This document shows, piece after piece, positions 6,383-13,632 of a DNA stretch of 15,813 bases (position 1 is its first letter; the number at the start of each line of letters is the position of its first letter). The position numbers were made by a program, and so were the translations under genes. Source of the stretch: CAZCZZ01 sp964503335 (lineage in GTDB: Bacteria; Verrucomicrobiota; Kiritimatiellia; CAIVKH01); NCBI GenBank assembly GCA_964503335.1, contig CAZCZZ010000076.1, positions 1-15,813 of the forward strand, in the 5' to 3' direction. The notes under the pieces were generated by a model that did not search any database, had not been told where the DNA came from, and saw only the letters and a program-made list of their open reading frames with translations.

Positions 6383-7266
6383 CGGAAGTGCTCGAAGCCC
6401 TGCTGCTGGAGCAGCGGCCGGAGGCCGTGGTCTCGTAGGATGTGGCCGATGCGGGTGGCGGGGAGGCGGAAGGCTTTCTTCCAGGCGCGTTCGAATGCCT
6501 GCGCTTTGCGCGCCGGCACGGTAAAGAGGAGTTCGAAATCCTCGCCGTCGGTTAGTGCTTCATGAAGCGTGGAACCGCGCGACCGCGGGATCGCGGCCTC
6601 GATGAGTTCGGCACCGACACCGCTCGCGTTGAGGACGTGTTGCAGATCCGTGGCCAAGCCGTCGCTGAGATCGATCATCGCATTGGCCCAGCGACCTTCC
6701 CGCAACCACGTGCCTTCTTTCAGACGAGGGACAAAGGACAAATGACGTCCGGACAAACTCCCCCCGAGCTTGCCCGTGACAAAGATCGCGTCGCCCGGTT
6801 TCGCCCCTGAGCGAAGCAGCGCGCGTCCGCGCGGGACGCTTCCGACGCCAAATACGTGGAGTTCAAGCGTCCGGCCCTTGGCGGTGTCGCCGCCCACGAT
6901 GGCGGAGCCGAACCGTCGGGCCAACCGCGCGGCACCGCGATAGATCCGCTCGATGCGCTGCACGGGACAGGAGGCGGGCGCCACGAGATTGATGAGCACA
7001 TGAAGCGGCGAAGCGCCCATCGCCGCAATGTCACTGAGGACGCGGCCGACGGCTTTGTGTCCCACCTGTTCCGCGTCCGTGTCGGGCAGAAAATGGACGC
7101 CTTCAATCACGGCATCGGTGGTGTAGACGAGGTCATCCTTGGATCCGTGGATCCGGACCACGGCGCAGTCGTCGCCGGTCCCGACCACCACGTCGCGACG
7201 CGTCGGCAGCTGGCGCGTGATGCGCCGGATCAAGTCCAGTTCGCCGATGTCGCCGGTCGTTTTCAT
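6379..7266 (-). CDS. thiL: Thiamine-monophosphate kinase
   Basis: This 295-residue cytoplasmic kinase converts thiamine monophosphate to thiamine diphosphate with ATP. PurM/ThiL-superfamily motifs are in order: GDDCAV at 31-36, Asp51 with EGVHF at 55-59, KAVGRVLSDIAAMGA at 71-85, GGDT at 125-128, GDAIFVTGKLGGS at 158-170, DLSDGLATDL at 199-208 and DGEDFELLF at 240-248. The Mg-binding aspartates are intact. Length is at the short end of the family. The start overlaps the CPBP stop (ATGA). The product is the cofactor of the SucA enzyme encoded further right, though the two genes are not in one operon. Confidence 0.96.
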   Translation of the reverse strand: MKTTGDIGELDLIRRITRQLPTRRDVVVGTGDDCAVVRIHGSKDDLVYTTDAVIEGVHFLPDTDAEQVGHKAVGRVLSDIAAMGASPLHVLINLVAPASCPVQRIERIYRGAARLARRFGSAIVGGDTAKGRTLELHVFGVGSVPRGRALLRSGAKPGDAIFVTGKLGGSLSGRHLSFVPRLKEGTWLREGRWANAMIDLSDGLATDLQHVLNASGVGAELIEAAIPRSRGSTLHEALTDGEDFELLFTVPARKAQAFERAWKKAFRLPATRIGHILRDHGLRPLLQQQGFEHFR

Positions 7267-8120
7267 GACGCGAGAAGGATCATCGCCATCGTGAGCCCGT
7301 TGAAGAGTCCGTGCATGACCATGGGAACCAACAGGCTTCCCGTAAACATATAGGCCAGGCTGAAGGAAACGGAGAGCAGGAAAAGCGGGACGAGTGACGG
7401 GACGTGCCCGTGAATCAAGGCGAAGGCGGCTGAAATGAGCGCGATCGACGTGGCAACGCCAAACCGCTTGGCCAGTACAGTGAGCCCGATGCCGCGGAAG
7501 AGGATCTCCTCAAATACGGGGGCCACAACGACGGCAAAGACTACGAAATAGGCCTTCATCCAGAGGCTCTGTTCATCAGAAATTGCGTAGGCCACATCCT
7601 GCATATCCGTGTTGTAGCCCGTGAGCTGCAGGCCGATGTGGTAGATCAACGTGTAGAAGAGAAGGATGGGCATGGTGGCCACGAGGAAGACTACGCCTTG
7701 CGCAAAGCGCAGGAACAGCCCACCGCTCCGGATCCCGAATGCGCTGCTCCACCGGATGCGCCGGTACGCGAGCCAGGCCGCCACGAAGATGAAGCCCGCC
7801 CAATGAAGGACGATGCTCTGGATCAACATCAGCCAGGAATCAGGCTGGATGATGGGCGACTCCATCAAGCGATCGATCCACGGCTTGAGCGGGACGAGCA
7901 GGAGTTGAAGCGCGGCGAGCACGATGAGGAGTCCCGCCATCTCCATGCCAAACCACGGGCGCCACTGGAGCCACGCCTTCCGCTCCGCCCAATGCAGGCC
8001 ATGCGTGCGTGCGCGAACGAGCAGGACGAAGTCCGCGATCAGGCCGAGGGAAACGATGACAGCGTAGACCAGTCCGATGACGCCCGCATGAGCCAACAGC
8101 TTGTCTTCAAGGCTGGTCAT
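7263..8120 (-). CDS. CPBP-family intramembrane glutamic endopeptidase
   Basis: This 285-residue polytopic membrane protein has about seven hydrophobic segments. It shows the three CPBP/CAAX-protease motifs: EEILFRG at 204-210, the His pair HGH at 237-239 (FALIHGH) and HGLFN at 270-274. The Glu-Glu and His residues form the active site in Rce1-like proteases. In bacteria the substrates are mostly unknown and some members act in bacteriocin immunity. The ATG at 8120 is preferred: it lies 10 bases after the glycosyltransferase stop. The open frame continues upstream to 8258, but that extension overlaps the glycosyltransferase coding end and has no family character. The gene overlaps thiL by 4 bases. 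Confidence 0.93.
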   Translation of the reverse strand: MTSLEDKLLAHAGVIGLVYAVIVSLGLIADFVLLVRARTHGLHWAERKAWLQWRPWFGMEMAGLLIVLAALQLLLVPLKPWIDRLMESPIIQPDSWLMLIQSIVLHWAGFIFVAAWLAYRRIRWSSAFGIRSGGLFLRFAQGVVFLVATMPILLFYTLIYHIGLQLTGYNTDMQDVAYAISDEQSLWMKAYFVVFAVVVAPVFEEILFRGIGLTVLAKRFGVATSIALISAAFALIHGHVPSLVPLFLLSVSFSLAYMFTGSLLVPMVMHGLFNGLTMAMILLAS

Positions 8121-8130
8121 GGGCGCCGGG

Positions 8131-9114
8131 TCAGGACGCCCGTGGCGACTCGACGACCTCGCGAACCTTGTAGATGGGCTTGTTCTGCGACTCGTGCCAG
8201 GTGCGGATCTGCATCTCAGCCAGAAGACCCATGCTGATGAACTGGATGCAGAAGGCATACAGCATGAGCGGGGTGATCACCCAGAAGGGACGTTTGACAA
8301 GGAACGCGTTCTCGATGGTGTGCGGGATGAAGAGCCAGTCGAACAGCACATACGCCAGCATCAGGGTGGCGATTCCTCCGAACATGAGGCCGATCTTCCC
8401 GAAGATCTGGATGGGGCGCGTGCTGTACTGCAGGAGGAACTTCACCGTCATCAGGTCGAGGATGACCTTGAACGTGCGCGAAATGCCATACTTCGACTTG
8501 CCGAACTGGCGGGCGTGGTGCGAGACAACGACTTCATCGACCTTGCCGCCGACCCAGTTCGCCAGCGCGGGGATAAAGCGGTGCATTTCGCCGTAGAGGT
8601 GGACGTCCTTGATGATCTCCTTGCGGTAGGCCTTCAGCGTGCAGCCGTAGTCGTGCAGGGCCACGCCGGTCATCTTGCTGATCAGCCCGTTGGCCAGCAT
8701 CGAGGGGAGCTTGCGGTTGATGAAGGTGTCCTGGCGGTTCTTCCGCCAGCCGCTGACCACGTCGTAGCCCTGGTCCATGCGCTCAAGCAGCTTGGGAATA
8801 TCGACCGGGTCGTTCTGAAGGTCGGCATCCATCGTGACCACGATTTCGCCCTCGGCCGCGTGGAAACCCGCGCTCATCGCCGCGGTCTGGCCGAAGTTGC
8901 GGCGGAAGCGGATCAGCTTGAAGCAGGGCAGCTTCCGGCTGTTCGCCACGAGTTTGTCCCACGTTCCGTCGGAGCTCCCGTCATCGACGAGCACCAGCTC
9001 GTAGCGAAGCTTCAGCACCGACACAGCGTCGTGCAGCTTCTGGCAGAGGAGGTCGACGCTCTCCTCTTCGTTATAGACGGGTACGACGACCGACAATTGA
9101 AGTGAATCGCTCAT
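8131..9114 (-). CDS. Family 2 glycosyltransferase, polyprenyl-phosphate sugar synthase type (DPM1/ArnC/GtrB-like)
   Basis: This 327-residue protein has an N-terminal GT-A domain. It shows VVPVYNEEES (10-19), DDGSSDGT at 44-51, the RRNFGQTAAMSAG acceptor/nucleotide segment (71-83), the metal-binding DADLQND at 96-102, and RQFGKSKYG at 202-210. Two C-terminal transmembrane segments follow (about 237-262 and 277-300). Such enzymes transfer a sugar from a nucleotide donor to a polyprenyl phosphate on the cytoplasmic face of the membrane, for later use in surface glycans. The sugar cannot be read from the sequence. The ATG at 9114 fits the family N-terminus; the frame stays open to 9591 only by running antisense to tsaC. 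It is the first gene of the minus-strand cluster and diverges from tsaC. Confidence 0.93.
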   Translation of the reverse strand: MSDSLQLSVVVPVYNEEESVDLLCQKLHDAVSVLKLRYELVLVDDGSSDGTWDKLVANSRKLPCFKLIRFRRNFGQTAAMSAGFHAAEGEIVVTMDADLQNDPVDIPKLLERMDQGYDVVSGWRKNRQDTFINRKLPSMLANGLISKMTGVALHDYGCTLKAYRKEIIKDVHLYGEMHRFIPALANWVGGKVDEVVVSHHARQFGKSKYGISRTFKVILDLMTVKFLLQYSTRPIQIFGKIGLMFGGIATLMLAYVLFDWLFIPHTIENAFLVKRPFWVITPLMLYAFCIQFISMGLLAEMQIRTWHESQNKPIYKVREVVESPRAS

Positions 9115-9204
9115 GCGTGCGGCATCATGCGAAGGGATGGCCCTTGAAGGCAATACCATATCTCGCCATCGCCGCGCCCCTTTCGTTATGCTTTGCAGGC
9201 AGTT

Positions 9205-10218
9205 ATGACACAGGAAGCTGAGATTCTGCCCTCCGATACACCGGAACGATACCGCGCGGCCGTGGGCAGGGCCTGTTCCTTGCTGAAGGCCGGCGAACTC
9301 GTCGCCTTGCCCACGGAAACCGTATACGGGCTGGCGGCCAACGCCTTCAATCCTGATGCGGTCGCCAGAATCTTCGCGGCCAAAATGCGGCCTGAGAGCA
9401 ATCCCATCATTGTACACGTGGCCAGCCTCGCGATGGCGCGTCGCTGTGCGTCCACGTGGCCAGCCGTCGCCGACAAACTCGCCGAAGCCTTCTGGCCGGG
9501 TCCCCTTACGATGATCCTTCCCCGGGCTAATGACCTGCCGGTGATCGTCACGGCGGGCGGGCCCACCGTTGGCATCCGCTGGCCCAGCCATCCGTTGATG
9601 CAGGACGTCATCCTTGCCTGTGGCTTTCCCCTCGCCGCGCCGAGCGCCAATGCGTCGAACGAGCTATCTCCTACGAACGCCGCCCACGTAAAGAAGTCGC
9701 TCGGCTCGCGCATCGGGTGGATCGTGGACGGCGGCGAATGCAGCGTCGGCATCGAATCCACCGTGGTCGATCTTTATGCTTCCCCTCCCCGCGTCCTGCG
9801 TCCGGGCATGATCCACATCGAATCATTGCGTGCTGTAATCGGTGAAGTCGCGGAAGGCCCCGGCGAATCGGCACCCGTCCTTCGCAGCCCCGGGCAACTG
9901 CGAAAGCACTACTCCCCCAAGGCACGGCTTCACGTCTTGAACTGGGACAACGAATTCGAGTTCCGGAAGATCGCTGCGCTTACAGGAGTTGACCCGGCCA
10001 CGTGCCACGTTCTCGCCCACACGATCGTGCCGGGTTCGGCAGGTTTCGCCGGCGTCAGCGTCCTCCCCCACGAGCCCCACGCTTTCGCGCGGGCCCTTTA
10101 CGCCGAACTGCACCGGATCGATGACCTGAAGGCGGAAACCATCATCGTCGAAGCCGCGCCCAATCAACCGGCGTGGCGAGGCATTGCCGACCGTTTGACA
10201 CGGGCGGCTGCGGAGTAG
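9205..10218 (+). CDS. tsaC: L-threonylcarbamoyladenylate synthase (Sua5/YwlC type)
   Basis: This 337-residue enzyme makes threonylcarbamoyl-AMP from threonine, bicarbonate and ATP, the first step of tRNA t6A37 synthesis. The YrdC domain covers about 17-205. It has LPTETVYGL at 35-43, the KMRPESNP segment at 60-67, FWPGPLT at 96-102, the APSAN motif (145-149) and GIESTVVDL at 182-190. A linker (RSPGQLRKHYSPK, 227-239) leads to the C-terminal Sua5 domain (about 240-337), so this is the long Sua5 form. The ATG at 9205 is preceded by AGG (9197-9199). A TTG at 9193 in frame is a less likely start. It diverges from the glycosyltransferase gene and faces the nuclease-like gene. Confidence 0.96.
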   Translation: MTQEAEILPSDTPERYRAAVGRACSLLKAGELVALPTETVYGLAANAFNPDAVARIFAAKMRPESNPIIVHVASLAMARRCASTWPAVADKLAEAFWPGPLTMILPRANDLPVIVTAGGPTVGIRWPSHPLMQDVILACGFPLAAPSANASNELSPTNAAHVKKSLGSRIGWIVDGGECSVGIESTVVDLYASPPRVLRPGMIHIESLRAVIGEVAEGPGESAPVLRSPGQLRKHYSPKARLHVLNWDNEFEFRKIAALTGVDPATCHVLAHTIVPGSAGFAGVSVLPHEPHAFARALYAELHRIDDLKAETIIVEAAPNQPAWRGIADRLTRAAAE

Positions 10219-10222
10219 TCGT

Positions 10223-10279
10223 AGGTAGGGACGGCACTCCGTGCCGTCCGCGGCGGGCAGCGGAGTGCCCGCCCTACCT
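10223..10279. repeat. Compound palindrome between convergent genes, possible bidirectional terminator
   Basis: Outer arms AGGTAGGG (10223-10230) and CCCTACCT (10272-10279) enclose two hairpins. GGACGGCAC pairs with GTGCCGTCC around TCC (10229-10249). GGCGGGCA pairs with TGCCCGCC around a 6-base loop (10252-10273). A three-way junction is possible. It begins 5 bases after the tsaC stop and ends 9 bases before the end of the convergent gene. No T-run follows on either strand. Confidence 0.75.
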
Positions 10280-10287
10280 CGTGAAGT

Positions 10288-12366
10288 TCAGGGATTGAGA
10301 AGCGTCACGCGAATCATCGCGTGAGAAAGCGCGGGCAAGGGTATGCTTCGCGCAACCTCTGGGAAATTCGTCACGGCGCTGTTTGTGACGAATCCAGACC
10401 ATGACACGCCGTCGAAAGAGTTCGCCGTGACGTAGCGTTTCCCGTGGACGGCGGTCCACGTGATGCCAGCTGAAACAATCTCGGAAACCTCAAACACGGA
10501 AGCTGGATTCGTGGGATTCGTGCACGTCACGAATTCCAGCGCGCTGGGGACCCCATCGCCGTCGTGATCGGTCGCGCCGCTTCCTGCCGCAAGGCCGTGT
10601 GCGGCGGTCCACGCGTCGGACAGTCCGTCACCATCGCGATCCGGATCGGCAATGTCGCTGATGCCATCAAGGTCCACATCGCCGGGATTGATCTTCACAA
10701 ATTCATTCGTCCCGACAAGGTTCGCGTCGCCGTTTCCATCCGGCGCCTGCGCCGAAGTGATGAGTCCCCCTCCGTCCGCGTTTCCATAAGGCGCCGCAGC
10801 GAGATAGAACGTGCTGGTGAAGCCGGCGCCGAGCAACTGGGCGATGTCGAGGACCCCTTCCAAGCGCCCGCCGTTTTCGAAGTACGTGGCACTGCGCGCA
10901 AGGAAGATGTTGGTGATCAGGGAACCGGACGCGTCAAACCAGCCGGAGAAGCCGGAATCGTTTTCGTCGGCGAGAAATGCGAGCCGCGGCGAAACCTGGC
11001 CGGACTTCGCCCACGGGGCGGCGACAGACGCAGCGGGGTTCGTCGTGACAAAGATGAAGTGGTCGTTGCCTTCCCCGGCGTCCTGTGTCGCGACATAGAG
11101 ATAGCGGCCGTCAAAGCGATAGAAGAGATCGAGCCCGTGCTGCGCGATGGTTCCCGCGGCATAGTCGCGCACGCCGTTCATCGTGTGGTTCCGGATATCC
11201 GTCGGAAGCTGCGTATGACCGCCCGCCGTCGCATCGGTCTCACCGCCGTCGCTGCCACCGTTGCCATTGAGATCCTCCTGCCCGTCGAGCAGTCCGTCGT
11301 CGTCCGTGTCGGGGTCTGCCGGCAGCGACCCGGGACGCGACAGCTCCTTCGCGTCCGACAACCCGTCGCGATCGATATCGGCGGCGACCGGCGGAAGGCG
11401 CAGGAGCGCGAGCACGGGGTAGTGGTCGGACGGATACTGCGTGCGAGTCGCAGACGTCGTCAGATTCGTTGCCAGGACGGCGTCGGATACAACCACGGCC
11501 TGCGTGGCCGTGAAGCCTCCACGATGGAGCACCCAATCAATCCGCTTGCTCCCGTCGAGCACGCCGCCCGCGAAGTCGTGCATGGTCCCCGAGTTGTTCC
11601 ATGTGTTGTGGACTTGGTACCAGCTATCGGTGAAGTCGCCTGTCAGCCCGTTGGTCGTGAACTGCCCCGTGAAAAGCTTCCAGGCTCGATCATTTTGGGA
11701 CCCGTTGAAATCACCGACGACAATCGCGAGCGGCGAAGACGGCATGCGATCGCAGCGCGCGAGGGCATCATCCACGATCAGATGCGCGCTCCGCACCTGC
11801 ACATCGCCCTGGTTGGCGCCGTTGTAGACATCGAAATGCGTCGTATAGAATAGAAACTCCTGCCCCGTCGCCTTCCAGCGCATGTGACCCCGCATGGCCA
11901 GTCGCGGGAAATTAAAGTTCATCCCGGGAAACAGGTCCCACGGATCGAACGGTGTCGACGGCGTGTTGTTCCAATACCCGCCCCCGGGGCTGGGTCCGAG
12001 CGAAAATACATCGCGGTCGAGCAGCTCGATGCGGTTCGTCTTGTAGGCAATGCATGCATTCTCGTTACCGCCCCCGCCGCTGGGTCCTCGCCGGTCGAAG
12101 GTGTATTCGGGGAGCTGCGAGGCGAGGTAGTCGAGTTGCGCCGCCTCTCCTTCTTGGAATCCGATCACATCCGGATTGCGATTCGTGATGACGCGCACCG
12201 CCACATCGCGCCGCTGCGGCGCCTGGTTCGCATTGTTCCACGCATTGTCGCCATCCGGCGCCGACGCATAGCGAAGGTTAAAGGACATCACCCGGATCGT
12301 CTCATCCGCCATGACCATTGACCCTCCCAAGGCAAGAACACACATAATAACAGCTGGACAACGCAT
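10288..12366 (-). CDS. Secreted endonuclease/exonuclease/phosphatase-family protein with calcium-binding repeats
   Basis: This 692-residue exported protein has a signal peptide at about 1-20 (cleavage near VMA-DE). The EEP (DNase I-like) domain covers about 22-323. Catalytic positions are visible: Asn30 in MSFNLR, Glu72 in FQEG, His177 in TTHFD, Asp219 and Asn221 in GDFNG, Asp277 in IDWVL and the SDH triad end at 313-315. Two thrombospondin type 3/EF-like loops follow (DIDRDGLSDAKE at 330-341, DPDTDDDGLLDGQED at 351-365). A domain of about 190 residues that I cannot name contains GRYLYVATQDAGEGNDHFIF. More DxDxDG repeats and a conserved C-terminal tail complete it. The substrate could be nucleic acid, a phosphodiester or a phospholipid. 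The complete catalytic set suggests activity in a calcium-containing environment outside the cytoplasm. Confidence 0.9.
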   Translation of the reverse strand: MRCPAVIMCVLALGGSMVMADETIRVMSFNLRYASAPDGDNAWNNANQAPQRRDVAVRVITNRNPDVIGFQEGEAAQLDYLASQLPEYTFDRRGPSGGGGNENACIAYKTNRIELLDRDVFSLGPSPGGGYWNNTPSTPFDPWDLFPGMNFNFPRLAMRGHMRWKATGQEFLFYTTHFDVYNGANQGDVQVRSAHLIVDDALARCDRMPSSPLAIVVGDFNGSQNDRAWKLFTGQFTTNGLTGDFTDSWYQVHNTWNNSGTMHDFAGGVLDGSKRIDWVLHRGGFTATQAVVVSDAVLATNLTTSATRTQYPSDHYPVLALLRLPPVAADIDRDGLSDAKELSRPGSLPADPDTDDDGLLDGQEDLNGNGGSDGGETDATAGGHTQLPTDIRNHTMNGVRDYAAGTIAQHGLDLFYRFDGRYLYVATQDAGEGNDHFIFVTTNPAASVAAPWAKSGQVSPRLAFLADENDSGFSGWFDASGSLITNIFLARSATYFENGGRLEGVLDIAQLLGAGFTSTFYLAAAPYGNADGGGLITSAQAPDGNGDANLVGTNEFVKINPGDVDLDGISDIADPDRDGDGLSDAWTAAHGLAAGSGATDHDGDGVPSALEFVTCTNPTNPASVFEVSEIVSAGITWTAVHGKRYVTANSFDGVSWSGFVTNSAVTNFPEVARSIPLPALSHAMIRVTLLNP

Positions 12367-12451
12367 CTCGGCATCATGCCACCGCGTCGTCGCCCGTCAA
12401 CGCCCACGCTGTGCGCTTGGATCGCGTCGCTGGATTCGGTATGCATCCCGC

Positions 12452-12886
12452 GTGTCGGCGACGAGTCATATTACGAATAGTCCACAGGAAACCCGCGCGC
12501 TGGCGGCGCGGCTTGCTTCGCGGTGGCCGGCGGGAACGGTCGTGGCGCTTCATGGGGAGCTCGGGGCGGGGAAGACGTGTTTTGCGCAGGGACTTGCCGA
12601 AGGGCTCGGCGTCGATCGCGCAGTAAACAGCCCTACGTACACGCTCGTCAGCGAGTACAAGGGTTCGCTCCCCCTCTACCACCTTGATCTGTATCGCATC
12701 AGCGGCCCCGAGGCCGCGTACGGGATGGGGATTGAAGATTATCTCGCGAGCGACGGCATCACGGTGATCGAATGGGCGGAGCGCATCGCCGCGCTGCTTC
12801 CACCGCATACGATCCACGTGCGCATCGAACCGGGCGCTGATCCCACGTCGCGGGTTATCCAAGTGTTGGAAGTCTCCTCATCATGA
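12452..12886 (+). CDS. tsaE: tRNA t6A synthesis ATPase TsaE
   Basis: This 144-residue P-loop ATPase works with TsaB and TsaD to transfer threonylcarbamoyl to A37 of ANN-decoding tRNAs. It has Walker A GELGAGKT at 35-42, the switch-like NSPTYTLVSEY at 59-69, YHLDLYR at 76-82 and VIEWAER at 105-111. Length is typical. The start is taken as GTG at 12452, which gives the family N-terminus. The frame is open further left, to 12311, but that part is antisense to the nuclease gene and has no TsaE character. No clear ribosome binding site is visible. The stop overlaps the tsaB start (ATGA), so the two are translationally coupled. Confidence 0.94.
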   Translation: MSATSHITNSPQETRALAARLASRWPAGTVVALHGELGAGKTCFAQGLAEGLGVDRAVNSPTYTLVSEYKGSLPLYHLDLYRISGPEAAYGMGIEDYLASDGITVIEWAERIAALLPPHTIHVRIEPGADPTSRVIQVLEVSSS

Positions 12887-13518
12887 ATGTCCTATCCTTG
12901 GAACTTTCCACGGCGAGGCCGAGCGTGGCCTTCTTTGCAGGCGGCAAACTCATCACCGAAGCGGTGTGGGAGGAAGGCAAGGAACGCAAGCAGCAGGTGT
13001 TTGACGTGCTTCGTGATCTGTTTGCCAAGCAGGGCGTTTCGCCGCGTGAGATCGATCTTTTCGCGGTCGGCCGCGGCCCTGGAAACTTCTCGGGTCTTCG
13101 CACGGCGATTACGGCGGCGCACGGCTTGGCGATCCCGCACGGAAAATCTGTCGTCGCGGTCAGCAGCGGCGAGGCCATGTCGCGCGCGATCCGCGCGGAC
13201 CATGCAGACCCCGTTATCGTACTCGGTGACGCTCGGCGCGACACGGTCTGGTATTCCATTTTCGACCGCGAAACCGATGCACCGGCGGTATGGCATCTCA
13301 CCGCGCCGCAGGATTCTCCGAAGCGCTGGCCCGAGAAGGCGGTGCTGGTCAGCTCGGACTGGGGTCGCCTGGAAAAGATACTGCCCGCTGGTCCGTCCTG
13401 GCAGCGTGTGACCGGACACCCCCTCGCCAGCCAGGTGGGCGCACTCGCCCAGCACCGGAAAACGCATGGCGTCCTTCTCGATCCCGTCGAGCCGATCTAC
13501 ATGCATCCGCCTGTCTGA
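12883..13518 (+). CDS. tsaB: tRNA t6A synthesis scaffold protein TsaB
   Basis: This 211-residue member of the ASKHA fold is an inactive relative of TsaD and dimerises with it in the t6A synthase. Landmarks are the N-terminal VLSLELSTARPSVAF strand pair (3-17), the signature GRGPGNFSGLRT at 63-74 (usually GPGSFTGLR), VVAVSS at 90-95 and the terminal PIYMHPP, corresponding to the PxYLR end of the family. The C-terminal part is somewhat shorter and more divergent than in Escherichia coli. The ATG overlaps the tsaE stop by 4 bases. tsaD is not in the window. Confidence 0.94.
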   Translation: MNVLSLELSTARPSVAFFAGGKLITEAVWEEGKERKQQVFDVLRDLFAKQGVSPREIDLFAVGRGPGNFSGLRTAITAAHGLAIPHGKSVVAVSSGEAMSRAIRADHADPVIVLGDARRDTVWYSIFDRETDAPAVWHLTAPQDSPKRWPEKAVLVSSDWGRLEKILPAGPSWQRVTGHPLASQVGALAQHRKTHGVLLDPVEPIYMHPPV

Positions 13519-13632
13519 CAGGGTCTTGCGCCATCGCGAAATGGCGTCCGGTCTCACTTCCCTCTTTTGCAGTCGCCTGCTATACATGGGAGGATTATCG
13601 GATAGTGTATAGGGACGTTGATCAGGCCTCAT

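Noticed and set aside
8121..8258. N-terminal extension of the CPBP protease frame
   Set aside because: It overlaps the coding end of the glycosyltransferase in another frame and has no membrane or family character.
9115..9591. N-terminal extension of the glycosyltransferase frame
   Set aside because: The frame is open only because it runs antisense to tsaC. The GT2 domain begins right after the ATG at 9114.
10564..11853. Plus-strand open frame of 429 codons
   Set aside because: It is antisense to the nuclease-like gene; the Arg- and Val-rich protein has no recognisable domain.
9120..12379. The 11-mer CGGCATCATGC occurs just before the start codons of both the glycosyltransferase (9120-9130) and the nuclease gene (12369-12379)
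   Set aside because: Shared 11-mers are expected by chance many times in a window of this size, and the spacing to the two starts differs.
12311..12451. N-terminal extension of tsaE
   Set aside because: It overlaps the 5' end of the nuclease gene on the other strand. TsaE proteins start at about the GTG at 12452.
13529..13546. Possible terminator hairpin after tsaB (CGCCAT/ATGGCG)
   Set aside because: The stem is only 6 bp and the nearest T-run is about 20 bases further on.
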